A DNA stretch of 64,000 bases from UBA8389 sp035719105 (lineage in GTDB: Bacteria; Bacteroidota; Bacteroidia; Bacteroidales; UBA1402): positions 62,001 to 126,000 of the forward strand of contig DASTGN010000006.1 of NCBI GenBank assembly GCA_035719105.1. Direction: 5' to 3'. How positions within the stretch are numbered: position 1 is the first letter of the stretch; each line of letters opens with the position of its first letter. A model generated the notes under the pieces. That model ran no database searches. It was not told where the DNA came from and saw nothing but the letters and a program-made list of their open reading frames with translations. The position numbers and the translations under genes were made by a program. Shown here piece by piece: positions 1 through 7,620 of the stretch.

Positions 1-1782
1 CACCAAACCATCAACCAGTTTGTTGCTTATGAATATTTCACCACCGGGTTGACTGAACTTGATGGCATTGGATAATAAATTCTGACTTATACTAAAAAAT
101 TGATCCTCTTCGCAACAAAATACAAAATCGTTGTTCAGGTCGATGTTGATGTGTAATGACTTCTCATTCAATTGGTTCCGAAAGGATTCAATTTCTTTGA
201 CAATCAAGCTTTTGATATTCCTGATTTCGTTCGAGCCGTTGTAATCAGTCATCTGCATTTTGGCCCAACTCAAAATATTCTCAAGAACCCTATATCCATT
301 TTTGGTAGCCTCTTGCACCATATTGGCATAGATCCGTTGCTCGTTGTTCAGAGTCTTGTCATCTGCCAAATACCTGGAACAATTGATCAGAATATTGAAG
401 GAATTCTTCAAATCGTGTGTGGTGGTGGCCAACATGAAATTCTTCTGGTGATTGATCTTTTCCAACTTGGAGTTGGTTAGTTGCAAATCTTTGGTGCGAC
501 TTGCAACAGTCACTTCCAGATTCTGATTGGCTACTTCCAACTCATAAGTCAATTTCAAAGAAAGTTTGTGTGCTCGTATGAACCGAAATAAGATGATAAT
601 GGCCTGAACCATGAGGTAAATACAAATTCCCAACTGCGTAAGAAAATGCACTTTATTGGGATCAGCAATGGAATGTAAGTCATAAAGCATGCTACCAAAG
701 GCAAAGAGAAAACTAAACCAATGAATAGTAGAATACCTTCGCCGTTTGAACATGACCCGTGTCGCCACCCATAAAAGATACAAAAGGCAAACCATTGAGA
801 AATAAATAAATGGCGGTAGGATGTATTCTAGCAAAATGGGGAACGGAACCGTCAACACTGCCAAGGCATATACGCTGTATATACTATGAACAACCACGAT
901 TGACCTAAACATTTCTGTTGAATAGGAAGATTTAAACAGGCTAAACATAATGGGTATGGTCAGCATGCAAAGCAGCCAAAGGCGAAATCCGATGTAATAA
1001 TTTACATTAGGTAAAAAATGGAAGATGGTCATGTCGCTGTCCATCAACATTTTAATTAAAAACAAAAAGGCTAACAGACTGACCATTAGATGCATTTTCT
1101 CCTTTGGGTATACGAAAAACACCACCAACTCAAATAAAAACAGGACTCCGAAAATGCAAATCAATAAGATGCTCAGCGCGGTAGTCAAAAGATGCTCCCG
1201 GTTGATTTGTTCTTCTTGACCAAATAGTATAGGTCTTGAAACCCCGGAATAAAAGGGGTAAAAGAAATTGCTGACATGTAGAATCACGTCCAAGGTGTCT
1301 TTTCTTGAATGGAAATAGCCGATATGAGGATAATACCCAGGCATGGATTGATTTTTCACGGTGCCGGCGTTCCCGACCCACATGACCAACGTATTGTTAA
1401 CATACATCTTATAGGCGGAGGTGATGTTTCCAACCCGAAAAGCATAGTCCCTTGGTGATTTTACTAAATTCGTATCCACGCCGATGCTTAAGAAATAGGT
1501 CGCAATTCCAAAAGCGGGTAATTCCTTGCCGTTAATTTTAAGGTCTTGCCAGTTGGAAGGAACCGAGATATAACATCGGTCTTTCATTGGAATACTCCTC
1601 ATCTGTGACCTGGTAAGGTGCTTTCCAAAATAAAATTGCCATTTGCCCGAAAGTTCGATCACATCAGTGACATCCTGCCCTTCTGGAAAGCATGCCACAG
1701 CCCTATCGTTGGACTGTGAAAATCCTCGATTTAGAGATAAGGTTATTAAAAAGACTAAAAAAATCAGCCTACGAACACACAT
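1..1782 (-). CDS. 7TM-type sensor histidine kinase (3' end beyond window)
   Basis: Partial gene: 594 open codons from an ATG at 1782-1780 run off the left edge without a stop. The protein starts with a signal peptide (MCVRRLIFLVFLITLSLNRG), followed by about 180 residues of extracytoplasmic beta-rich sequence. A run of hydrophobic segments follows (about residues 190-390), the layout of 7TMR-DISM receptors. After a short coiled coil comes a HisKA region with the phospho-acceptor motif TTHDLKNSF (His near residue 455), then an HATPase N-box, NLLSNAIKFSQPGGEIF, just before the edge. The seen part supports a membrane histidine kinase sensing a periplasmic ligand. Whether a receiver domain follows, making a hybrid kinase, cannot be seen. 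It is transcribed away from the gene at 1894. Its ligand is unknown. Confidence 0.9.
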   Translation of the reverse strand, partial: MCVRRLIFLVFLITLSLNRGFSQSNDRAVACFPEGQDVTDVIELSGKWQFYFGKHLTRSQMRSIPMKDRCYISVPSNWQDLKINGKELPAFGIATYFLSIGVDTNLVKSPRDYAFRVGNITSAYKMYVNNTLVMWVGNAGTVKNQSMPGYYPHIGYFHSRKDTLDVILHVSNFFYPFYSGVSRPILFGQEEQINREHLLTTALSILLICIFGVLFLFELVVFFVYPKEKMHLMVSLLAFLFLIKMLMDSDMTIFHFLPNVNYYIGFRLWLLCMLTIPIMFSLFKSSYSTEMFRSIVVVHSIYSVYALAVLTVPFPILLEYILPPFIYFSMVCLLYLLWVATRVMFKRRRYSTIHWFSFLFAFGSMLYDLHSIADPNKVHFLTQLGICIYLMVQAIIILFRFIRAHKLSLKLTYELEVANQNLEVTVASRTKDLQLTNSKLEKINHQKNFMLATTTHDLKNSFNILINCSRYLADDKTLNNEQRIYANMVQEATKNGYRVLENILSWAKMQMTDYNGSNEIRNIKSLIVKEIESFRNQLNEKSLHINIDLNNDFVFCCEEDQFFSISQNLLSNAIKFSQPGGEIFISNKLVDGLV

Positions 1783-1850
1783 GAGAAATGAATAAGTACG
1801 AATGCAAAGTTGCAACTTTTATTTAATATAGCCAAAAACAAAAAAATGTG

Positions 1851-1858
1851 TATCTTTC
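1851..1858 (+). promoter_or_regulatory. Candidate -7 box (TATCTTTC)
   Basis: TATCTTTC differs at one base from the Bacteroidetes -7 consensus TAnnTTTG. It lies 36 bases before the ATG at 1894 in the divergent gap after the histidine kinase. No clear -33 TTTG sits at the usual distance. Confidence 0.4.
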
Positions 1859-1893
1859 CGAACCATTGAATTAATTAGAACCTGACTACCACC

Positions 1894-2793
1894 ATGTTTG
1901 AACCGTATCGCAAGACGCTGATTGTCATTTTTATATGCATGCTTGGCTCAAATGTTTTTGCACTCGATCCGCCTCAATGGTGGAAAGACGTTCACCAATA
2001 CGATCCAGCACAATCCTGGTACCAATATCTAACCTTTACTTCAGACAAGTTTGGACCAAATGCTTTACCGGTTCCAGAATTATTTGATGGTAGAATTCCT
2101 CTGAACAATCAGGCAGAAATTTCCACCGATTTCTTTTGGGGGTTTGGCGATCAGACCCAAAGTCTTTCTGCTCGAATGGTCTATGCGGTCCTTCCCGGAA
2201 GGTTGTCCATCAGCGGTTGGGGAGTGTGGGCAGAACATTACCGAACGACCATTGCAGTTCGGGACCAACGTGCTTCGATGATTGAAAACCCGGATGAAAC
2301 GTTCTTGATTGGTGATTTTTACCTTTCGACACAGCTTTCTTTATTGAGAGAACGGCGTCATCAACCAGATCTGAATCTCGAAATCGTACTGAAGACCTCA
2401 TCATCCAAAACCGCAATGAGTGCCCGTTACTTTGACACTCCAGGCTATTATTTCAATTTGACGGCAGCTAAATCCATCCATTTCCAAAGAGGATTCTTTG
2501 ATGAATTGCGTTTCGTGGGCAATTTGGGTTTTCTATGTTATCAACTCAATCAGGAACATCAAAACGATGCACCGATGTTTGGTGGAAAATTTTTGCTCAC
2601 TGCCAAAAAATGGACTATAGAAAGTGGCATCCACGGATATAGCGGGTGGTTGAATCAAGGTGACAAACCTTTGGTTCTTCGTGAAAAATTAAATTACCGA
2701 TGTGGGGCGACCCTCCTCTTTTTGCAATACCAACACGCTTTAAGAGACTATCCGTTCAAACGCCTGCAAACAGGTGTTAGCTTCAATCTATAA
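1894..2793 (+). CDS. Probable outer-membrane beta-barrel protein, function unknown
   Basis: The 299-residue product has an N-terminal hydrophobic signal (about residues 8-24, ending near NVFA) and no further hydrophobic helices. The mature part is rich in alternating polar/aromatic strands such as LSARMVYAVLPGRLSISGW and TLLFLQYQHALRDYPF, and ends in GVSFNL, with an aromatic residue close to the C-terminus as in many outer-membrane barrels. No enzymatic motif was recognised. It stands between a divergent sensor kinase and a separate msrBA gene, so context says little. I infer an outer-membrane barrel from composition only; a periplasmic or surface protein is also possible. Confidence 0.6.
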   Translation: MFEPYRKTLIVIFICMLGSNVFALDPPQWWKDVHQYDPAQSWYQYLTFTSDKFGPNALPVPELFDGRIPLNNQAEISTDFFWGFGDQTQSLSARMVYAVLPGRLSISGWGVWAEHYRTTIAVRDQRASMIENPDETFLIGDFYLSTQLSLLRERRHQPDLNLEIVLKTSSSKTAMSARYFDTPGYYFNLTAAKSIHFQRGFFDELRFVGNLGFLCYQLNQEHQNDAPMFGGKFLLTAKKWTIESGIHGYSGWLNQGDKPLVLREKLNYRCGATLLFLQYQHALRDYPFKRLQTGVSFNL

Positions 2794-2810
2794 AAAGAGT
2801 TTTTTTATAG
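2788..2810 (+). terminator. Possible AT-rich hairpin terminator
   Basis: CTATAAAAA and TTTTTATAG form a nine-pair AT-rich stem around a five-base loop, overlapping the TAA at 2791-2793. The stem has almost no GC, so it is a weak candidate. Confidence 0.3.
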
Positions 2811-2877
2811 ATATTATTGATGGCTGATTCGATGGTTCAGGATTGACAATACCTATTATATGGTGTAACTTTCCACC

Positions 2878-3861
2878 GTGAAAAAAAAGTTCCTAATCTG
2901 GTTGCCTTTGATGTTCCTGGCTTGGTGTTCTTGCATCGGATCACCGACCCAAAAGGAATCCGTGTCCGCTAATTTGAAGATACCCGCTTCTACAACTAAA
3001 TACAACGCTATGAAATTTTTAACCCCCGAAGAAAAATCCGTCTTGATAGATAAAGCCACCGAACACCCATTCATCGGTGAATATGTGAATTTTGACAAAT
3101 CTGGAACCTATACCTGTAAGCAGTGTGGCAGTCCGCTTTATCGATCTGAAAGCAAATTCAAGTCCGATTGTGGCTGGCCCAGTTTCGATGATGAAATACC
3201 CGGTGCAGTCAAACGAATTCCTGATAAGGACGGTCGTCGCACTGAAATTGTTTGTGCGAATTGCGGAGGTCATTTGGGACATGTTTTCGAAGGGGAAGGA
3301 TTTACTCCCACAAATACCCGTCATTGCGTGAATTCCATTTCCATCCAGTTCACTCCCGTTAAGTTTGAAACGCTTAAACTTTATCAGACCGCCATTTTTG
3401 CAGGTGGTTGTTTTTGGGGAGTCGAACACTTGATGCAACAGAATCCGGGAGTCATTTCAGTCGTCTCGGGTTACATTGGCGGGCATGTGGATCATCCGAC
3501 TTATAAGGAAGTCTGCAGCCATACGACCGGACACGCTGAGGCCGTTCGCGTAACCTACGATCCGACTAAAACCGATTACGAAACCCTTGCTCGTTTGTTT
3601 TTTGAAATTCACGATCCGACACAAGTAGATGGTCAAGGTCCCGATATTGGAAATCAGTACCGTTCAGGCATTTTCTACCAAACACCGGAACAGAAAGCAG
3701 TAGCTGAAAAACTCATTTCCATTTTAAAGGCAAAAGGTTTGAAAGTCGTGACCGAAGTGACGCCTGCCACCACTTTTTGGGAAGCAGAAGCGTATCATCA
3801 AGATCATTATGTCCGCGAAGGAACACAACCCTACTGTCATCGGTATACCAAAAGATTCTAA
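2878..3861 (+). CDS. msrAB: Secreted MsrB-MsrA fusion methionine sulfoxide reductase
   Basis: This bifunctional enzyme reduces both diastereomers of methionine sulfoxide. The 327-residue protein (GTG start at 2878) begins with a signal-like segment, MKKKFLIWLPLMFLAWCSC. The cysteines there resemble, but do not match well, a lipobox. The MsrB domain spans about residues 45-160, with zinc-site cysteines at 80/83 and 126/129 and the catalytic Cys150 in RHCVNS. The MsrA domain spans about 168-325, with catalytic Cys178 in GCFWG. The order is MsrB then MsrA. The signal implies a role outside the cytoplasm, repairing oxidised envelope proteins. A -7-like TAACTTTC at 2866-2873 sits so close to the GTG that the message would be nearly leaderless. 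An internal ATG near 3010 would give a signal-less MsrBA and is the alternative start. Confidence 0.93.
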   Translation: MKKKFLIWLPLMFLAWCSCIGSPTQKESVSANLKIPASTTKYNAMKFLTPEEKSVLIDKATEHPFIGEYVNFDKSGTYTCKQCGSPLYRSESKFKSDCGWPSFDDEIPGAVKRIPDKDGRRTEIVCANCGGHLGHVFEGEGFTPTNTRHCVNSISIQFTPVKFETLKLYQTAIFAGGCFWGVEHLMQQNPGVISVVSGYIGGHVDHPTYKEVCSHTTGHAEAVRVTYDPTKTDYETLARLFFEIHDPTQVDGQGPDIGNQYRSGIFYQTPEQKAVAEKLISILKAKGLKVVTEVTPATTFWEAEAYHQDHYVREGTQPYCHRYTKRF

Positions 3862-3941
3862 AAATCAGTGGATTTTGATGCTTCCGTAATTCTGGCGAAA
3901 TGACTAACTTCGTCCCCATAAATACGTAAACACCTTATCCC

Positions 3942-4568
3942 ATGATCTTCCTGAACGTTTTTTCCAACCTGCTCGATTGGTACATCCAAAACATGACTTA
4001 TTTGACCATTACCATTTTAATGGCCATCGAAAGTACGTTTGTTCCGCTTCCAAGCGAACTGGTTTTGCCGCCTGCCGCTTGGAAAGCATCGCAGGGAGAC
4101 ATGAACTTGATTTTGATCATCCTTTTCGCCTCCATTGGATGCGTCTTGGGAGCTACGTTCAACTATTTGTTGTCCAGAACATTGGGGCGTACCATTATTT
4201 ACGGATTGGCCGACAGCAAAGCTGCCAAATTCTTTTTCATCAATCGGGAGAAACTCCAAAAGGCAGAAAACTATTTCATCGAGAACGGCAATACGTCCAC
4301 CTTTGTCGGTCGGCTCGTTCCTGGTATCCGTCACCTGATTTCCATCCCGGCAGGTTTGGCAAAAATGGATTTCAAAAAGTTCTTGTTCTACACATTTACC
4401 GGTTCCTTTATTTGGAATACCATCCTTTCATTGCTGGGTTATTATTTCGGAAAAAATCAAGAAGTGCTCATGACCCATTTCCACCAATTGAAGTGGGTGG
4501 CCCTGGGAGTGGGAATCCTTTTTGTACTTTACTTGATTTTTGTCAAGAATCGGAAAAAACGTAAATAA
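3942..4568 (+). CDS. DedA family membrane protein (VTT domain)
   Basis: The 208-residue integral membrane protein has at least four hydrophobic segments. It carries the DedA/VTT signature: an early acidic residue in a membrane context (IESTFVPLPSELVLPP) and the conserved FVGRLVPGIRHLISIPAG, with the arginine-proline-glycine-arginine core. Members are flippases or transporters that help recycle lipid carriers such as undecaprenyl phosphate or phosphatidylethanolamine and support membrane homeostasis. The specific substrate cannot be read from sequence. It ends in a basic tail (VKNRKKRK). A TAACTTCG at 3905-3912 could be a degenerate -7 element. It appears to be a single-gene unit after msrAB. 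Confidence 0.9.
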   Translation: MIFLNVFSNLLDWYIQNMTYLTITILMAIESTFVPLPSELVLPPAAWKASQGDMNLILIILFASIGCVLGATFNYLLSRTLGRTIIYGLADSKAAKFFFINREKLQKAENYFIENGNTSTFVGRLVPGIRHLISIPAGLAKMDFKKFLFYTFTGSFIWNTILSLLGYYFGKNQEVLMTHFHQLKWVALGVGILFVLYLIFVKNRKKRK

Positions 4569-4627
4569 ATACATTTTTTATAACATTTTTCTGACCCCAT
4601 TTGAAGGTAATTAAAGAAATATTTCCG

Positions 4628-4635
4628 TAATTTTG
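4628..4635 (+). promoter_or_regulatory. -7 promoter box (TAATTTTG)
   Basis: Exact match to TAnnTTTG, 155 bases upstream of the carboxyltransferase ATG at 4791, implying a 5' leader of roughly 150 bases. A TTTG at 4600-4603 is the only nearby -33 candidate, with a spacing of 24 bases, which is longer than usual. Confidence 0.55.
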
Positions 4636-4790
4636 TGCTGTCAATCCGAAGTTGAAAGAAGTCCTTAAACTGCAACCTTATTTTGATTTTTCGGAGACTT
4701 TTTTTTAATGCAACACATGGAACCCTGTCGCCTTAAACCTGATTGGTCACCAAAGCTGATTCGTGTCCCGTGCGAAACTATCGCTCAATA

Positions 4791-6572
4791 ATGAAACGAG
4801 AAATCAAATTCAGCCTTCTTTACCGGGACATGTGGCAATCTTCCGGTAAGTATGTTCCCCGAGTGGATCAATTGAAGCAGATTGCCCCAGTCATCATCGA
4901 TATGGACTGTTTTGCCCGTGTAGAAACCAATGGAGGAGCCTTTGAACAGGTCAATCTATTGTTCGGTGAAAACCCCAATAAAGCGGTACGCGAGTGGACC
5001 CAACCTTTCAACGATGCCGGAATTCAAACCCACATGTTGGAACGTGCGTTGAACGGTATCCGAATGAACCCTGTACCTGCAGATGTGCGGCGTCTCATGT
5101 ACAAGGTCAAAAAGGCTCAAGGCACCGATATCTCTCGTTCTTTTTGTGGATTGAACGATCCACGCAACCTTGAACTTTCTGTGAAGTATGCCAAAGAGGC
5201 CGGAATGATTTCCCAAGCTGCCATGTGCATCACTTCTTCACCCATTCATACGGTTGAGTATTACACCAATCTTTGCGACTCGCTCGTTGATTTCGGTGCC
5301 GATGAAATTTGCCTGAAGGACATGGCCGGTATTGGCCGTCCAGCTTTTTTGGGTAGATTGGTCACGGCCATGAAGCAACGTCATCCCAACGTACCCATCG
5401 AATATCACGGTCACTCAGGTCCAGGTTTCTCCATCGCTTCCATGCTGGAAGTTGCCAAAGCGGGTGCTGAATACATTGATGTTGCCATGGAACCCCTTTC
5501 TTGGGGCATGAGCCATCCCGATGTCATCACGGTTCAAGCCATGCTGAAAGATGCAGGTTTCATGGTTCCTGAAATCAATATGACCGCATACATGGAAGCT
5601 CGATCGATGACACAAGGTTTCATTGACGATTTCCTTGGATTCTTTATCGACCCGGGCAATAAGATTATGTCTTCGTTGTTGGTGGGTTGCGGTCTGCCCG
5701 GAGGCATGATGGGATCCATGATGTCTGATTTGAAGGGCATGCATGGGGCTATCAACATGGCCTTGCGTTCCAAGGGTAAACGCGAAGTGACTTTTAATGA
5801 CCTGGTGGTTCAGCTTTTTGATGAAGTTGCCTACGTATGGCCAAAGCTCGGCTATCCTCCACTGGTGACGCCGTTCAGCCAATACGTCAAGAACATTGCA
5901 TTGATGAATATTTTCTCTTTGGCTAAAGGTGAACCACGTTTTTCACAGGTAGACCCGGACAGCCGCAATATGATTCTGGGTAAAACCGGAAGACTTCCGG
6001 GCGAACTGGCACCAGAGATCGTTCAATGGGTCAAGGACAACGGTTGGGATTTCTACACTGGAACCCCGCAAGAAGCTTATCCGGATGCCCTAGATTCCTA
6101 TCGTTCTGAAATGGAAAAGAATGGTTGGGATTGTGGTCAAGACGATGAAGAACTCTTCGAACTTGCCATGCACGAACGCCAATATCGCGATTATAAGTCG
6201 GGTGTTGCCAAACAACGTTTTGAGCAGGAATTGGAACAAGCCCGTCAAAAGGCTGGTCAACCCAAAATTGTCACTCGTGCCGTCGTTGAAGTTCCGAGTT
6301 TCGATGTCGAAACGCTGCGGAAAGAACATCCTGCCGCGATCGCAGTTCAAGCTCCTTGTTCTGGTCAAATTCTTTGGCAGATGGATTATGTGGACCGTTC
6401 AACGCCTCCCGTACCCGGTACTGCTTACAAAGCTGGAGAACCGATTTGCTGGATTCAGAACTATTATGGCATTGAAGTGGTTCCAGCTCCTGCCAACGGT
6501 ACCATCCTCGAAGTGGAGTTCACCCAGGGCAAGATGGTAGAGAAGAACCAAGTTCTGGCGTTTATAGTTTAA
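4791..6572 (+). CDS. OadA/PycB-like carboxyltransferase with biotinyl domain lacking the biotin lysine
   Basis: The 593-residue protein resembles the alpha subunit of oxaloacetate decarboxylase and pyruvate carboxylase subunit B, which move carboxyl groups between biotin and pyruvate/oxaloacetate. The TIM-barrel domain keeps YRDMWQS (residues 11-17; most relatives have RDAHQS), the lysine in LKDMAG (near 176) and the metal-binding HGH (near 206-208). A PGGMMGS segment also matches the family. The C-terminal domain (about 517-593) has the biotinyl fold pattern. However, it aligns without gaps so that the canonical EAMKM becomes QNYYG (residues 556-560), putting Tyr559 in place of the lysine. 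It therefore cannot be biotinylated there. A separate biotin carrier or a changed function is possible. The ATG at 4791 is preferred to a TTG at 4743 because homology begins there. A strong terminator follows. Confidence 0.82.
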   Translation: MKREIKFSLLYRDMWQSSGKYVPRVDQLKQIAPVIIDMDCFARVETNGGAFEQVNLLFGENPNKAVREWTQPFNDAGIQTHMLERALNGIRMNPVPADVRRLMYKVKKAQGTDISRSFCGLNDPRNLELSVKYAKEAGMISQAAMCITSSPIHTVEYYTNLCDSLVDFGADEICLKDMAGIGRPAFLGRLVTAMKQRHPNVPIEYHGHSGPGFSIASMLEVAKAGAEYIDVAMEPLSWGMSHPDVITVQAMLKDAGFMVPEINMTAYMEARSMTQGFIDDFLGFFIDPGNKIMSSLLVGCGLPGGMMGSMMSDLKGMHGAINMALRSKGKREVTFNDLVVQLFDEVAYVWPKLGYPPLVTPFSQYVKNIALMNIFSLAKGEPRFSQVDPDSRNMILGKTGRLPGELAPEIVQWVKDNGWDFYTGTPQEAYPDALDSYRSEMEKNGWDCGQDDEELFELAMHERQYRDYKSGVAKQRFEQELEQARQKAGQPKIVTRAVVEVPSFDVETLRKEHPAAIAVQAPCSGQILWQMDYVDRSTPPVPGTAYKAGEPICWIQNYYGIEVVPAPANGTILEVEFTQGKMVEKNQVLAFIV

Positions 6573-6589
6573 TCAGTACAAATAAAAAA

Positions 6590-6618
6590 AACCGCTTTCT
6601 TTCGAAGGCGGTTTTTTT
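6590..6618 (+). terminator. Rho-independent terminator
   Basis: Ten-pair stem AACCGCTTTC / GAAGGCGGTT with one G-T pair and loop TTTC, followed by a run of seven T, 17 bases after the carboxyltransferase stop. The A-run on the other side means it could also serve the minus-strand RRM gene that ends at 6666. Confidence 0.85.
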
Positions 6619-6665
6619 GATGAGACTTATTTGGTTAAGTACGTACTGACAAGATAGTTTGTGTT

Positions 6666-6911
6666 TTAGTTCTTCGGAAGAGCTTCCTTGACTACCATCG
6701 GGCGACCGCCATATTCGGAACCGTTCAGTTCAGCGATGGCTTTCTTTGCGCCTTCTTCTTCTTCGATTTCGCAAAAAGCAAAACCTTTGGAACGACCGGT
6801 TTCGCGGTCTTTGATGATTTTCACGGAAACAACGGTGCCGTAATCTTCCATTACTTCTTTAAGGTCATTTTCCCGAACACTGTAGTTCAAGTTTCCAATG
6901 TAAATGTTCAT
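6666..6911 (-). CDS. RRM-domain RNA-binding protein
   Basis: The 81-residue product is a single RNA recognition motif. RNP2 is IYIGNL (residues 3-8) and RNP1 is KGFAFCEI (about 42-49), with the usual beta-alpha-beta-beta-alpha-beta length. Bacteroidota lack Hfq in many lineages and use small RRM proteins as global RNA-binding regulators, so it probably binds single-stranded RNA. The start at 6911 is chosen because the RRM begins with MNIYIGNL. A longer reading adds only low-complexity YFLFIYF residues from the leader. The 5' leader is unusually U-rich, with repeated UUUA units (see the separate entry). It is convergent with the preceding carboxyltransferase. Confidence 0.93.
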   Translation of the reverse strand: MNIYIGNLNYSVRENDLKEVMEDYGTVVSVKIIKDRETGRSKGFAFCEIEEEEGAKKAIAELNGSEYGGRPMVVKEALPKN

Positions 6912-6943
6912 AAAATAAATAAATAAAAAATAAATAAATTGAT
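6912..6943 (-). promoter_or_regulatory. U-rich UUUA-repeat 5' leader of the RRM gene
   Basis: Directly before the RRM start, the minus strand reads as repeated TTTA units broken by a longer T-run. Bacteroidota translation starts usually have A-rich leaders. A U-rich single-stranded tract next to an RRM start codon could be a self-binding site, but this is inference from composition. Confidence 0.4.
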
Positions 6944-7029
6944 GATTAACTTGCATAATACAAGTGAGGCAAAGAAACGGATAAAATTCGGAACTGCAAC
7001 ACTTTGTGTGAATTTTTTTTAAAATTTGC

Positions 7030-7037
7030 TAAATTTG
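7030..7037 (+). promoter_or_regulatory. -7 promoter box (TAAATTTG)
   Basis: Exact TAnnTTTG match 24 bases upstream of the ATG at 7062. A TTTG at 7003-7006 could be the -33 element, with a somewhat long spacing of 23 bases. Confidence 0.6.
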
Positions 7038-7061
7038 TAGTCGTATAAAGAAAAAAAGATC

Positions 7062-7619
7062 ATGATCATCAACGAAAAGGAAATTAAAATAGCTCAAGTG
7101 CTCGAAATTGGTAAGCAAATGATGATAGCTGCCAGAACTGCACCTAAGGGGAAAGGGGTAGATAATCTGGAAGCAATACTAATCAGTGGCGACGACCTAC
7201 AGATTTTGGCAGATGCGATGGAATCGAGTGTGGAAAAGCATGGTCGAATGTTTTTCTTGCGAGATGCAGCCAACATACGTGTGGCACAGGCTGTTGTCGT
7301 GTTGGGCACTCGACTCTGCACCATGAATTTAAACTGTGGTTATTGTGGTTATCCTACCTGCAATGCCAAAATAAAGGCTGGCGATCAATTCCCATGCGCA
7401 TTTCCCATAAATGATTTGGGTATTGCCATCGGTTCAGCTTGCGCCACGGCAGCAGACTTGCGCGTGGATACTCGGGTGATGTTTTCTGCCGGGACTACAG
7501 CAATGGAATTGGGTTGGTTGGGTACCGAAGTGAAAGCAGCTTTCGCCATACCCATTAGCGCCACTTCCAAAAATCCATTTTTTGATCGTGTTTCCACGCG
7601 ACCAGCCGAAAAAGAATAA
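7062..7619 (+). CDS. DUF2148 ferredoxin-like domain protein
   Basis: The 185-residue cytoplasmic protein matches the DUF2148 family in length and in its cysteine pattern: CGYCGYPTC around residues 92-100, a following cysteine in PCAFPINDLG, and one in IGSACATAADL. These could bind an iron-sulfur cluster. The family is annotated as ferredoxin-domain-containing, with no established reaction. The gene has its own promoter box and ends one base before the stop of the convergent ABC exporter, so the two are tail to tail without space for a separate terminator. No partner gene is apparent. Confidence 0.85.
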   Translation: MIINEKEIKIAQVLEIGKQMMIAARTAPKGKGVDNLEAILISGDDLQILADAMESSVEKHGRMFFLRDAANIRVAQAVVVLGTRLCTMNLNCGYCGYPTCNAKIKAGDQFPCAFPINDLGIAIGSACATAADLRVDTRVMFSAGTTAMELGWLGTEVKAAFAIPISATSKNPFFDRVSTRPAEKE

Positions 7620-7620
7620 A

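Noticed and set aside
3977..4564. 195-residue open frame overlapping the DedA gene
   Set aside because: It lies in another frame of a clear DedA gene, its translation has no domain pattern, and the DedA frame has the conserved motifs.
5415..5882. 155-residue minus-strand open frame inside the carboxyltransferase
   Set aside because: Antisense shadow of a well-supported gene; low-complexity histidine/glutamine-rich translation without family features.
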